From Miscanthus floridulus (taxonomy: Eukaryota; Streptophyta; Magnoliopsida; Poales; Poaceae), in assembly GCF_019320115.1 (NCBI RefSeq), contig NC_089598.1, forward strand, positions 24,767,585 through 24,831,584: DNA of 64,000 nt, given 5' to 3'. Below, one piece after another: positions 1 through 10,787 of this stretch. Both the position numbers and the translations under genes were made by a program. Every line of letters begins with the position of its first letter. The stretch's first letter is position 1. The notes under the pieces were generated by a model that had not been told where the DNA came from, made no database searches, and saw only the letters and a list, made by a program, of their open reading frames with translations.

Positions 1-216
1 GGAGTAAAAGTGAACATCTAGTCTCGGTTGGTAGCTCCAACCGGGACTAAAGGTCCCCTGCAGCAAAAGCCTACAGCAGTAGCCATTGGGCAGTGACCTT
101 TAGTCCTGGTTGGAGCTACAAACCAGGACTAAAGGTTTGTCTACTCCCGGGCGCGAAAAATACCGAGACTAAAGCTAAATTTCGAGGTGGGATGAAAGGT
201 CGTTTCTCTACTAGTG
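1..216. mobile_element. Right end of a CACTA-type element with GGGACTAAAGG hairpins
   Basis: The segment holds imperfect inverted motifs of the type CAACCGGGACTAAAGG and CTTTAGTCCTGGTTGG. It ends with CTACTAGTG at 208-216, the reverse complement of a CACTAGTAG terminus. Hairpin-rich subterminal DNA followed by a CACTA-like end is typical of En/Spm elements. Sequence after 216 resumes as the tail of another CACTA element, so this one is nested in it. Its left end lies outside the window. No coding sequence is seen. Confidence 0.55.
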
Positions 217-1154
217 CCTCAGGTCTATAGATCGAGTGTGATATATATGTGATGGATGATGTATATATGATGGATGAGATATATATGTGATATATGATTG
301 TATGAATTTATTTGTCACGATGGAATGTAAAAATAAAATAAAAAATTGTCATGTTTGGGTCACTTTGCCGAGTGTTGCACTCGGCAAAGGACCCCGTTGC
401 CGAGTGCCAATGGTCACCGCACTCGGCAAAAGCTAGAAAAATGGGCGCTCGGAAAAACCATTTTTCCAGCTTTGCCGAGTGCCATGACCATGGCACTCGG
501 CAAAGAATTTTAAAAAAAATCAAACTTTGCCGAGTGTCCGGACAGAGGCATTCGGCAAAGAATTTTTTTAAAAAAAATTCAAACTTTGCCGAGTGCCGGC
601 CAGAGGGACACTCGGCAAAGAATATTTAAAAAAAATTCAAACTTTGCCAAGTGCTGGCCAGAGAGCACTCGGCAAAGAATTTTTTTAAAAAAAATTCAAA
701 CTTTGCCGAGTGCCGGCAATAGGCACTCGGCAAAGAATTTTTTTTAAAAAAAATTCAAACTTTGTCGAGTGCCGGAAATAGGGCACTCGGCAAAGAATTT
801 TTTTTAAATTTTTTTTTCAAACTTTGCCGAGCGCCGGCCAGGGGGCACTCGGCAAAGAAATTTAAAAAAAATAAAAAAATCTTGTACCGAGTGCCTGCTA
901 GGGTTGGCACTCGGCAAAGCCACCGTCAACGAGGCCGGCGCCGTGACGGTCGCTTTTCTTTGCCGAGTGCTCCCGGGCATCGGCAAAGCCTTTGCCGAGT
1001 GCCCGATAAAGACACTCGACAAGAGATCTTTGCCGATCAATTTTTTGCTCTGTGTTCTTTGCCGAGTGCCGCACTCGACAAAGGCTTTGCCAGTGCAATT
1101 TGGTCCTTTGTCGAGTGCCTCAGGCACTCGGCAAAGAACCTGAATTCAGTAGTG
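217..1154 (+). mobile_element. 3' end of a CACTA element with a TTTGCCGAGTGCC hairpin array
   Basis: An AT-rich tract with repeats like ATGGATGAGATATATATG (230-300) and a GAATTTATTTGTCACG segment precedes a long array (354-1140) of hairpins made of TTTGCCGAGTGCC and GGCACTCGGCAAAG separated by A/T runs. The array closes with CAGTAGTG at 1147-1154, the reverse complement of CACTACTG. The last 250 bases, including a GCCGGCGCCGTGACGG block, match the 3' end of the complete CACTA element at 32657-37149. In this family such arrays bind the element's own DNA-binding protein. The many overlapping ORFs here are by-products of the repeats. Confidence 0.8.
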
Positions 1155-4100
1155 TTTTTTTTAAAAAAAATCTTTGCCGAGTGTCCCAGATCTGACACTC
1201 GGCAAAGATTTTTTTTGAAAAATACTTTGCCGAGTGCCCCTGACACGGCGCTCGGCAAAGAATTTTTTTTTTGAAATGACTTTGCTGAGTGCCCCTGTGA
1301 AGGCACTCGGCAAAGAGGAAATTTTTTTAAAAAATTCAAAACCCTCTTTGCCGAGTGCCTTATTCTTGGCACTCGGCAAAGACCCCCTTTGCCGAGTGCC
1401 ATGCCCCGGCACTCGGCAAAGTTTTCTTATTTTTTTTGTTTTTGGCCTCAAAGTTTTTGTGCAGCCCTTTTAAAGTACCAGGAACTCCTAGTTAGAATTT
1501 GGGGATTTTTTATGGCTTTTTATATATTTAGTTACTTTATTTTGTTTACTTGATTTTTTTTGAAAAATATAAATTCGAACTGCACGTGGTATGAATAATG
1601 AAATTTAATGATTCAAAAAATGATAGTCATGTTACTGAGTGTAGTGTGAGGCCGTATCCAAGAACGGACCCGAAATTTCGGACATCTTGTTCACGAAACA
1701 TGACCACGAACTGCGTGCGAAGTGTTTTTAAATTCTATAAAAAGCAAATAAAGTCCAAAAATCATGAAACTTGTTGAGATATCGTGTTATCGTATGTGGA
1801 GGCTATGATAAAAATTTGAGAAGATTTGGTGTACGTTGTCGCGTACGATGCTTACAAACCGAAGAATCTATGAAGAAGTTTCGTGATTTCGTGGAGGAGA
1901 CCGACGATGTGGTAAGCATCGTACGTGACAACTTGCGCGAAACATTCTCAAATTTTTATCACAGCCTACACATATGATATCATGACATCTTGACAAGTTT
2001 CATAATTTTCGGACTTCGTTTGCTTTTTATAGAATTTAAAAACAACTCGACCGCAAGTTCGTGGTCATGTTTCGTGAACAAGATGTTCAAAATTGGTGGT
2101 CTGTTCCTGGATACGGCCTCACATTACACTAAATAACATGAATATCATTTTTTCATTCATTTTTTTCATTATTCGAATGACTAGCTGTTATAATTTGAAT
2201 TATACAAGAAAATTCAATTAAATGAAATAAATTAAAGAAATATATAAAAAGTCCGAGGAATGTGCCACATTGGAACATGGAGTACCAGATATTGTATGAA
2301 GACCGCAGAAAAAGTTTGAAGGTCAAAAGTGAAAAAAATATATAGTTTGCCAAGTGTCAGGAGAAGACACTCGGTAAAAAGGCTCTTTGCCGAGTGCCAG
2401 GATAGTTGGCACTCGGTAAAGATTTTTTTTTAAATTTTTAAAAAACCCCTCTTTACCGAGTGCTAGCCCGGTTGGCACTCGACAAATATTTTTAAAAAAT
2501 TAAAAAAAAATTGCCGAGTGCTATATCAGGGGCACTCAGGAAAGAATTTTTTTTAAAAAAAATCACTTTGCCAAGTGTCAGGTCAGATGACACTCGACAA
2601 AGAATTAAAAAAAAGTTAAAAAAAAACTTTGCCGAGTGCCGGATGGGGCACTCGCCAAAGGGTGATTTAACCTGCCGGCCCAACCGGCCCGCACACACGC
2701 ACTCCTTTCTCCGGCGTCGGGCTCGGCACACGGCGGCCCGGCGCAGCTCCGACGCGCAGCCCGCTAGCCAGGCCATGGCCGGCCCTGCTCGCGTTCGCCG
2801 CCAGCACTGAGCGACAGTGGCGCGCTCCTCTAGCGCGCTCCCAGCGGCGTCGACCTGCACCGCGTGACCGACGGAGACCTCCACCACGTCGACCTCGCCG
2901 GTGTCCCTGTGGCGCGCCCTCACTGCGGCGTCGACCTCGCCGGCGGCCCTGTGGCGCGCCCTCCCTCCGGTACCCCCAGCAGCCCTCTTCCCATGGCAGA
3001 TCTGGGCGAGGGCTGGTCCACGACGAATCCATGGAGGGGGCGGCCAGTCCGGAGCTCCCCGTCGTGGCGTTGACGGCCACCTCCAAGCATGGTAGGGGGC
3101 GCTGTCCCTATGGACAGCCCGGGCGGCCTTCTGCCATGGCGGATGTAGGACCTGGGCAGGCCTCGTCCACGAGGAGGCACGGATTTGGTGATTCTCTCTT
3201 TTCTTTCTAGTGATAATTGATTCTAAATCTCTGGTTTCCTTTCTGACATATAGATCTCGCAAATATCGTAGGAAAGTTCATAATATAAAATCTCGTAAAT
3301 ATTATTAGCTCCCACAAGTTATGGTAAATTACTGAAGGCATTCGATCTCTAATTATCGTAAATAGTTTCTCGTAATTACTGAAGACATTCTCTAATTATC
3401 ATAACCAACTGTACACGTTCTGGTAACTATATTATGGTACTCGTTCAACCTGGAGGCCACTCCCATCGGATTAGCACAGATTATTCCTTTAGAATATATT
3501 ATATATGTGAGTACTATTGCTTCACTGTATACGTATTTCGATTTTCCTTCTAGCATTGCCCCATGAATGCAGACAACAATGACAATTAGTTCATGGTGGT
3601 CTTGACATATGATTTGCTTAATCCATATAATGTGCGACGACTCGAGTGCATATTCGGGCAGACGAGCAGCTTCTGCTGGTCCATTTCGTGTTATAGATGA
3701 TCCATACCTTTTTTTATCTTCCAAGTGATTTACTGATTCTTATTTTGAGTAGATCTTGATGAAAATTCCTCGGTGCCTGTGTGCGAGTCTCTGCACACCT
3801 GGGCTGCATGCATCTATGACCTATACCAATTTGCTAGCTGATCTTGCGATTTCTATTGCTGCTATTCGTCAATCTTGATTAAAAAATTGGTTTCTAGTTT
3901 TACCCTCAAGCACCCAAACAGATTACTACCCCAACAGATTTCTATTGCTAATATACAAGTTTGGCTCTGCAGAAACTGTACAGTATAGATAAAATCGATT
4001 ATTTGGGCTTACATTCTGAATATCGTGATACAATGTATTAGAGAATTGTAGTTAATTTGCTTATGCTTCCAAAGAGTTCTATACTCATATTTCATATCGT

Positions 4101-5562
4101 AGGGTGCCGCGAAGCATGCAAAAGTTTATAGTATGTTTAGAGCAGCATGTTAGGTTTGTGTTTTTAAAAATGCAGATCATAAGCTACTCCCAACAGTACG
4201 ATTTATATGACATAAAAATGCATATCTAGGTGATTTGATTTTTTTCTTTGTCGATATCATTACAGTATGATCCTTGAGTCACTTGTCCACTCTTCAAATG
4301 CTTCTAACAACCAGAAAAAGCTGGCTAAATCCTTTGGCGAATTAAAAATTGTGGTTTCTGCAATTTTCCATTGGAATGCTGCAAATAAGGATGTCACCAA
4401 ACACCTTGAGAAAGGTAGTAGTGTTTAGGCCTTTAATTCCGTAATTCTGTGATCATGCTCTGGATGCTATGGGCTGTGATCTTTTTTGCTAGTAGGACCC
4501 AATGTGGTTGCCTCCACTGGAGCTGATTATGTATCTCATTTTCCTTAGCACTAATAGTAGAACATAGTGGTGCTCGCTAACTACTGCATGATTTATGAGT
4601 CCCACTATCACTGTCAAGGTATGCTTCCCCCTATTTTGTTCTCCTTTTTTCTGATTCAGTTTAGTGAGCCTAGATGTGGTTTCTGACTGGTTTGGATGAT
4701 AGAGATTAATTCCATGCTATTTTTTTGGGTGATAGAGATTTGATTAGAAGCATAAGATCTACGGGCCGGGCACAAGAGGATGGCGGCCCTAGCTGGAGGC
4801 CGAACGGGCCGAGCGGCAGGCCCAGGCGCAGAGGCTGACGGACATTACGGAGTTCCTACAAGGGCTTGGGCAACGTGTGGGCTTCTCTCTGCCAGCTGGG
4901 CTGTTGGTTCCACCTCCGCCTCCGCGTCTTGCAGCTCCAGCTACTCCTGTGAGTATGAAAGTTTTTTACTTTCGCTTGTGCTTTGCTTGTATGGCCTCTA
5001 CTTTTCTAGATTAGCTATCCAAATAATTTTGTCTCACATGCAATCTTTTCTCCTTTGTGCAGTCTCCATCTGACGGTGGTTCGAATAATCCACCTCATGC
5101 ACCTCCGAATGATGGAGCTGGCCCTTCACCATAGTCGCAGTGGCTGAGATGAGTGCACGTTGTATTTTTTTTTGTTCACTTGGTGATGGACTTGTGATGC
5201 ACTTGTAGACTTTGTTGGACTTATGGATTTATTTGGATGGACTTGAGCACTTATTATTATATATGTGATATATATTATGATAGATGTGATATGTGCGGAT
5301 GGATGAGATATATATGTGATGGATGAGATATATATGTGATGAATGAGATATATATGTGATGGATGAGATATATGATTCTATGAATTTATTTATCAGGATG
5401 GAATGTAAAAAAAAATTAAAAATTTCCGTTTTGGGTCACTTTGCCGAGTGTTGCACTCGGCAAAGGACCCCGTTGCCAAGTGCCATGGTCACAGCACTCG
5501 GCAAAGCTAGAAAAATGGTCTCATTTTTCTAGCTTTGCCGAGTGCACTCGGCAAAGAATTTT
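1155..5562 (+). mobile_element. Non-autonomous CACTA element, 3' end truncated
   Basis: The order matches the complete CACTA element at 32657-37149. It runs: hairpin array (1170-1425), AT-rich left region with a conserved segment (1560-2120), further hairpins (2340-2660), GC-rich block (2660-3170), long AT-rich intron-like region, spliced terminal exons (4793-5134), the ATGGATGAGATATATATG repeat tract (5250-5390), then hairpins (5437-5556). It stops at about 5562 without a CAGTAGTG end, so the right terminus is lost. The left terminus is not visible because another CACTA end (1154) abuts the array. No transposase (TNP2-like) sequence is present, so it is non-autonomous. Confidence 0.7.
4793..5134 (+). 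pseudogene. C-terminal exons of a TNP1/Transposase_24-like CACTA protein
   Basis: An open stretch of 52 codons (4793-4948) encodes a charged, coiled-coil-like segment beginning LEAERAERQAQAQRL, then a proline-rich part (VPPPPPRL). It ends at a good donor (CCT followed by GTGAGTATG). After a 114-base intron the acceptor TTTGTGCAG leads to a 23-residue tail that is rich in N, P and S and ends with TAG at 5132-5134. The exon phases agree. Charged helix, proline-rich stretch and short polar tail are the usual C-terminus of the En/Spm accessory DNA-binding protein. Upstream, MAA and LEAE are separated by a 2-base frame change at about 4790. The N-terminal exons are not recognisable, so this is a remnant. 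The same exons, more decayed, are at 35859-36249. Confidence 0.55.
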
Positions 5563-5891
5563 TTTTACATACTTTGTGGTGGATCGAGACAAGAAATGGG
5601 GAAAAAAAAGACTGTAATACAGAAAGCGACAAGGTTTTTACGTCCTGGAAAGAACAGTTCAGATTGGCGTATGTGCATGATTGTTGCACAGGATGTGGTA
5701 TCCATCTTTTGAAAAATTATCATTTAAGGTCCCTTTGTTAGACTCTAATGTTTTGGTTAGGAAGAAGAATAAATTAGCCGCTCATACATAACTAAAAGTC
5801 CCCTGTATGAGATGTACAACGGTTAATTGCTTCCTCCTTTTGAACAATTTCAGAGTGCAGTGTGTTTTTACAGCAGGGTGAATTGATGTTC
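5563..5891. other. Intergenic, nothing recognised
   Basis: This unique-looking sequence follows the truncated CACTA element. It has no convincing ORF, splice pattern or terminal repeat. Confidence 0.4.
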
Positions 5892-6022
5892 GGGCCCATT
5901 GGCTTACCCCATATTCGACTTGTTTGGCTTCTTTTTTTAGCCGGAACGGTATTTTTCTCAATTCAATCAGAACAGTGTTTTTCAGCCAGTTTCAGCCAAA
6001 ATTCTGCCAGCCGAATGGGGCC
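5892..6022. mobile_element. MITE with GGGCCCATTGGCT termini
   Basis: Imperfect terminal inverted repeats (GGGCCCATTGGCT on the left, AGCCGAATGGGGCC on the right) enclose a 131-base AT-rich core with the CAGCC and TTTTTCTC motifs shared by the GGCCCTGTTCG family found elsewhere in the window. It is non-coding. Confidence 0.55.
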
Positions 6023-6529
6023 TTCGTCTGGAAGCACAACAGTACTAGCTGTAAGATCCAGAGTTCACTCACTAGTCAGTAAAGTATAATCACGCCTTAT
6101 TTTCCTTTATTTACTCAGTAACGTGCATGTATGCTCAGCAGAATATACCTTTTTTCAGATTCTGAATTCTGAAAACTGCTCTGCGACTTCACTTTCAGAA
6201 GCGGCCCTCGACTAGGCAGTAAAGCTACTTGCCGTGATCAACTTAGCTAGCATCCTTGAAATTCAGTACCTGAGACGACATGCTGAATATGGATGCTTTG
6301 GACGTGATGAACCGCTCACTTTAGATCTGCATGAGTGACCATGTCGATTTGTTAACAACACACACCAGATACCGAAGTGAACTTTCTTCAAGCTTAAGCC
6401 GTGCTACAAATATTCCTTCATCTAAAAAAAAGTCGTGCTACACATGCAACGTCCTCGATGGTGATGTGAGCATCCCTCTCCGGCCGTCTCTCTAACACCG
6501 CGTCTACTACTACATCCCGGATATACATG
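6023..6529. other. Intergenic, nothing recognised
   Basis: No supported gene, RNA or repeat boundary is seen. The short ORFs have no coding character. Confidence 0.35.
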
Positions 6530-6704
6530 CTCATCTCTTCGGCTGGCTTCTTGACAACAACAGGCTTAAGCTCCCAGGCTAACGTCTAACGAGAACATTT
6601 GGAAGCTGGAGGAATCATCCTACCAGAATTGCCTTGGTACTCAAGAGACCGGGGATCACATCTTTGTTTCCTGTCCTATAGCCTCTCACATTTGGGACTG
6701 CTTA

Positions 6705-6745
<41 letters not shown>

Positions 6746-6975
6746 TGGGGGGTAGAATGACTGCTTAGGAATTCATCTCGCCAGAGGAGAGCGACGTCGG
6801 CCATGGATGATTGGTTCTGCTCTGCACTTGCCTCATTCGGTCAGAATGGATTGCCTGCAATAGGCTGAGCTTTGAGTCTCGCAATGACTCCTTGAAAGAG
6901 GTCATGTGTGATATTATCAGGGATGCGGAAAGCTGGACATCAAGGCAACAAAGGAACTGTTTAGGTTTCTTTTGA
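6530..6975 (+). pseudogene. LINE reverse-transcriptase C-terminal (zf-RVT) fragment
   Basis: One frame reads W-K-L-E-E-S-S-Y-Q-N-C-L-G-T-Q-E-T-G-D-H, then IFVSCPIASHIWDCLG. This fits the zinc-binding domain at the end of plant L1-type polymerases: CxxC/E-T-xx-H-x-F-xx-CP-xA-xx-IW. Weaker matches precede it (FGWLLDNNRLKL) and follow it (CNRLSFESRNDSLKEVMCDI). Stops and frame changes show it is dead. An insertion of a T10-G29 tract (6707-6758) splits it. Without that insert and one copy of its 11-base flanking repeat the frame continues as DCLGIHLARG. Confidence 0.6.
6707..6758 (-). mobile_element. Tiny poly(A)-tailed insertion with an 11-base target duplication
   Basis: The insert is T10 then G29, T, G6 and TAGAAT on the plus strand. 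Read on the minus strand it is a short leader, a long C run and a terminal A10. GACTGCTTAGG stands directly before it (6696-6706) and after it (6759-6769). A 3' poly(A) flanked by an 11-base direct repeat is the signature of target-primed reverse transcription, so this looks like an extremely 5'-truncated LINE copy or other retroposed RNA. The G29 run may have been lengthened by replication or sequencing error. Confidence 0.55.
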
Positions 6976-7606
6976 GGAAAATATCCAAAGGAATATTGTC
7001 ATCCAAGTGCGCCGGTCACCAAAACAGTGACACATGAGAGTGACTGAGTGAGAGTACGAGAGATCTCAGTGGCATCGCCTGATCCGAAATTTCGGAACGC
7101 GGCAACGTATAGATAAATTACTGAGTACGTACTGACCAAAGCAACACTGTGCCGATCGGTCTATGTTCAGAGAACTTCAGATTTTGCCTTTAGCAGCCTT
7201 TGTTGCTAGGGGAAAGTATGCGTGCCGGGCTGCCGGCCGGTCAGCGTCAGGGCAACTGGCTTGGACGTTAGAACGTGTGGAAACATCAGGACCACACAGG
7301 GACAAAGAGGTGGACGAAAAGAAAGGACAGGTTCTCCCGTCGACCGTGGGTGACGAGCGAGGCTGCAGATAAGGCCGTCACCGAATCTATCGGGGGTAGT
7401 ACATTTCTGCAGGACGAAATATTAGTTGCTTGACTCGGCTTGCTTGGACCCAAGTCCAAGCTAAAGTGAGTTCTTTTTTTGCAAATGCTGTAGAAACGTG
7501 AACATATATATCTTTTGTGAAACTGGAAACGAAGCTCTTAATATGCCAAATAAACTAGGAGCATCGTTATTAAACTCGCATAAATATTATTATTCTGCGG
7601 CATAAT
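6976..7606. other. Intergenic, nothing recognised
   Basis: The sequence has no coding signal I can support. It is the target region of the TRIM that begins at 7607. Confidence 0.35.
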
Positions 7607-7726
7607 TGTGAGACCCCACTAATGGGCCTTGGGCCGGTCTGATGATGGGCTGGGCCGTGGACTGCTGTAGCACGGAGGGGTTTCCGGGTACTGTAGCATG
7701 CGGAACACTGTAGCTGCGCGAGTTTA

Positions 7727-7769
7727 GTCCCACATCGGAATCTGGAAGGGGGCCGAAACCAACTTAAAA
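7727..7769 (+). promoter_or_regulatory. snRNA-type USE plus TATA-like box in the 5' LTR of the TRIM
   Basis: GTCCCACATCG (7727-7737) matches the plant snRNA upstream sequence element RTCCCACATCG exactly. TTAAAA follows at 7764-7769, a gap of 26 bases. In plant snRNA genes a gap of about 25 goes with RNA polymerase III and about 34 with polymerase II. Several TGGGCC/TGGGCT motifs (the reverse of the monocot RGCCCR element) lie upstream within the LTR. Matching the motif is direct observation; promoter activity is inference. Confidence 0.45.
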
Positions 7770-8243
7770 ACTCAGCTCCGGGAAAGCTAAAGAACTTCGG
7801 TTTGAATTTTTTGCGCGAAGCGAGGACGAAAGCGCAAGTGAGTTAATTAGCAGACGTGGTCCATTTCTCGGTAGAGTGGATCTTAGTCGTTTTTTCCGGG
7901 CTGGGGCGTTACAAATGGTATTTAGAGCCAACTCTCGGTTTCACGGATATATGGCTCGGGAACTCGGACAGGCTGCGCATGGCTCCTGTGAGAGCATAGC
8001 ACTTGGGCCGGGGAGCTGGGAATATATACGTGAGCCAAGAGAGTCGATCCTGGATATTTGTCCCGTTTGGGTAGGTTGGTTTCGGCCCTCCACGAGGACG
8101 TCGAGTCTTTAAAGGTGGGTGCATGTGAGACCCCACTAATGGGCCTTGGGCCGGTCTGATGATGGGCTGGGCCGTGGACTGCTGTAGCACGGAGGGGGTT
8201 TCCGGTACTGTAGCACGCGGAACACTGTAGCTGCGCGAGTTTA

Positions 8244-8286
8244 GTCCCACATCGGAATCTGGAAGGGGGCCAAAACCAACTTAAAA
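8244..8286 (+). promoter_or_regulatory. snRNA-type USE plus TATA-like box in the 3' LTR of the TRIM
   Basis: This is the same arrangement as in the 5' LTR: GTCCCACATCG at 8244-8254 and TTAAAA at 8281-8286, again 26 bases apart. If active, it would read out into the sequence after 8430. Confidence 0.42.
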
Positions 8287-8430
8287 ACTCAGCTCCGGGA
8301 AAGCTAAAGAACTTCGGTTTGAATTTTTTGCGCGAAGCGAGGACGAAAGCGTAAGTGAGTTAATTAGTAGGCGTGGTCCATTCCTTGGTAGAGTGAATCT
8401 TAGCCATTTTTTCCGGGCTAGGGCGTTACA

Positions 8431-9252
8431 ATAATCTTCTGTGATAGGATCGACATGGTGACATGGAGGACTAGATGATGTTACGTATGGTGAAGGCAGC
8501 ATCGACTAGAAGCGACGCTAAAACTGCTGCAAGCTCGTAGAGGTGGTTGCCTGATTGGATCATTATTACTGCACATGCTAAATCATGTATATATTCATGT
8601 TCAGTTAAATACTGTAGCCACAGCAAAAAATTCGTCCTTATGGGATTACCCAGTTGAATTGGATGGACACGTACTGGTGGTGGACCGTGGACTCAGATGT
8701 GTCAATGAGTGTGACCAGTGTTCCAGACAGTCTCGGCCTTGGCCCTTGGTTTCAGCCAAGGCTTATCAGTCAGCCTATACTATTTTCTCTCACAACAAAC
8801 CAGCATCAGTCAGACTTATTAGTCCAGAAACCAAACAGCGAACAGGCTAAGAAAGAAACGAAAAGGCAAAGGACAAAGGTAGAATATCCGAAAGGTTTCA
8901 GGCTTTCTTTTTCGGCGTTGGTTTGGTTTTCCGATCTTCAGCTGAGGATGGAATGAGGGAATGCCGGAGCTGGACCACGCCCGCTCATCACCTGTCCGAG
9001 TCTCGGCGCTTTGGAGGTCAGGTGCGGATGCTGGGCCGTCTCCCACACGCCGGCCCTGACCACGAGCGCGGCGAAAGGTAGTACCAGACGACGCCGGTGA
9101 CTGTGACCGGCGATTGTGTGTGTTTCCGGCCTTTTGACGACGCTTCATTCATCGGATAAGCATGCAAGGAAACTAAAACGAGGCTCTGAAAACTCGACAT
9201 GCCTTCATGTACTCACTGGCTGCTGTCAGGTGTGTGGATGGAATTTGACTAT
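8431..9252. other. Intergenic with one degenerate MITE
   Basis: Around 8738-8849 a GGCCTTGGCCCTTGG start, an internal CTCTCACAACAAACCAG motif and a GCGAACAGGCTAAG end indicate a degraded copy of the GGCCCTGTTCG MITE family. The rest shows no gene that I can support. Confidence 0.4.
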
Positions 9253-9525
9253 GGCCGCGTTTAGTTGCAGGCAGAATCGGCGCCGCCCCGATTCCTGTAT
9301 ACTGTAGCGCACTGTAGCATTTAGTTTGAATTTGTTAATAATTGTCCAATCGTTGACTAATTAGGCTCAAAACGTTCGTCTCGCAAAGTACAATCAAACT
9401 GTGCAATTAATTTTTAATTTCGTCAACATTTAGTACTCTATGCATGTACCACAAATTTGATGTGACAGGGAATCTTCTTTTTACATAGTGCCAAAATTTG
9501 GATTTTGGTGGAACTAAACATGGCC
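9253..9525. mobile_element. Tourist-like MITE, GGCCGCGTTTAG...CTAAACATGGCC
   Basis: Terminal inverted repeats GGCC(G)CGTTTAG and CTAAACATGGCC enclose a core with GACTAATTAGGCTCAAAACG and ATGCATGTACC motifs shared with the copy at 52821-53094. TAT is found on both sides as a 3-base target duplication. It is non-coding. Confidence 0.75.
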
Positions 9526-10021
9526 TATGGTGAACTGGTGGCTCGGTTTTTTGATGAACCAATGCAATGCAACTGCAGTGGCCTTTTGCCTTAGCAAAGG
9601 TGTCTTTCCTGAATCCCGATAGGCTGATTGATGATTAGACTAGATGGAGTATGTCGCCCGCATAGATAGCTATTTCGTTTCATCGTAAACACTGCTGGTT
9701 GGTTTGGTGTGAGAGAAAAATATTATTTCAGCTTATAATCCACAATCATATACGAGCAAGCGAACAAGCTGAGAATAGTCCGGTGTTTTGCAATTTGCAT
9801 GAGCTAGTATCGTAACATATATGGTACTTAGGCATGATCGATTCCCAAATCCTGCTAATACTCTACTTTTGAAGACTTGCAGTTGAGGTATACCGGTACC
9901 GGCACCGGCACCGGTGGCCCACCACGTGAACAGCGCCGGCGCAGGAACATCGACATTCGACAGCCGCCATTCCTCCTTCCAGGTCGACGCGCTACGACAC
10001 AAACATCAAAGCAGAGCATGG
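9526..10021. other. Intergenic with a degenerate MITE fragment
   Basis: At 9692-9774 a GTGTGAGAGAAAAATATTA core with GAGCAAGCGAACAAGCTG looks like part of a GGCCCTGTTCG-family MITE. A GGTACCGGCACCGGCACCGG simple repeat occurs at about 9893-9914. The sequence lies just downstream of the minus-strand gene that ends near 10022. Confidence 0.35.
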
Positions 10022-10787
10022 TCATGGGTACTTGGCGCCGTCGGGCCCGCTCTCGAGCGGGGCATCCGTGGTGAGGACGAGGCAGCAGAGGAGGCTAGGC
10101 GACGACGGCCAGGTACGGCAGCCAGTCCTCGTCAGCTTGCCGTCGACGCGCCGCGTGTCCGCGGCAGAAGCAGGGGCAGCGCCGCGGCCACCTGCGCCGG
10201 CGGCATTACGCGCCTTTCGGGTGAAGCGGGCAAGAAGCATGGTGCCGACGACCGCTGCAACGCCGGTGAAGCTTGCTACCTGGGTCATGTTGCCGAAGCG
10301 CCCCGCCCCCGTGGCACCTCGAAGCAGCGGCGGCGCCGTGCGACTGCGAGTGATCCTCCTCGCGGACGACGCGGAGCAGAGGCCTGGCGCCGGTGGCAAG
10401 GGCTGCGATAAGCAGGGCTCTTCCTGACGACGTCGGCAACAAGGTGGAGCAGGCCGAGGCCTCCGGCGCCGGACGCGACAAGGAGGCACGCGGAGACGAG
10501 GAAGGCGACGACGAGGGACACGACCAGGGTCACCTGCGCGAAGCGGATCAGTGCGCGGCGGCGGCGCGTCACCTCCAGCGCGCCGCCTTGCGGACGAAGC
10601 GCGCCAGCAGCATGGCGCCGAGGGCCTGGGCGGTGACCACGGCCATGGCGAAGATGCAGATGGCGATGTCGGTTAGGGGGCTCCGCCGCCCCGCGATGTC
10701 GAGGAGGACGCGGAGCGCGTCGGGGAACCCCAACGTCCCGGCGCCCAGAGCCAGGACGATGATCCTCGGAACGAGGCCCTCCGCCAT
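10022..10787 (-). pseudogene. Multi-pass membrane protein with repeated modules, frame-shifted copy
   Basis: The reading starts MAEGLVPRIIVLALGAGTLG and holds a hydrophobic module closed by the basic motif GAMLLARFVRKAA. A second hydrophobic segment (RFAQVTLVVSLVVAFLVSAC) follows in another frame. A third (VGTMLLARFTRKARNAAGAG) lies in a third frame. The close match to the genes at 16.8 and 40.5 kb shows these belong to one protein, so at least two frame changes have occurred (near 10570 and again before about 10350). The product would be an integral membrane protein with 4-6 segments, function unknown. A TATAAAA box sits 75 bases upstream of the ATG. Introns could explain one break, but no good splice sites fit, so I call it a pseudogene. 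Confidence 0.6.

Larger units (their letters stand above)
7607..8430 (+). mobile_element. TRIM (terminal-repeat retrotransposon in miniature), complete
   Basis: Two 307-base direct repeats (7607-7913 and 8124-8430) begin TGTGAGACCCC and end GGGCGTTACA, the TG...CA ends of LTRs. ATAAT precedes the first (7602-7606) and follows the second (8431-8435), a perfect 5-base target duplication. Two bases after the 5' LTR, TGGTATTTAGAGCC resembles the TGGTATCAGAGC primer-binding site for initiator tRNA-Met. A purine-rich AAAGGTGGGTG lies before the 3' LTR. The 210-base interior cannot encode gag or pol, so the element must be mobilised in trans. The LTRs differ at only a few positions, which suggests a young insertion. 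Confidence 0.93.

Noticed and set aside
351..1473. Many overlapping ORFs on both strands with LCRVP, LPSAP, TRQR or ALGK repeats
   Set aside because: They are translations of the CACTA hairpin array in six frames; the same happens at 21815-22432, 32565-33182 and 36383-37216.
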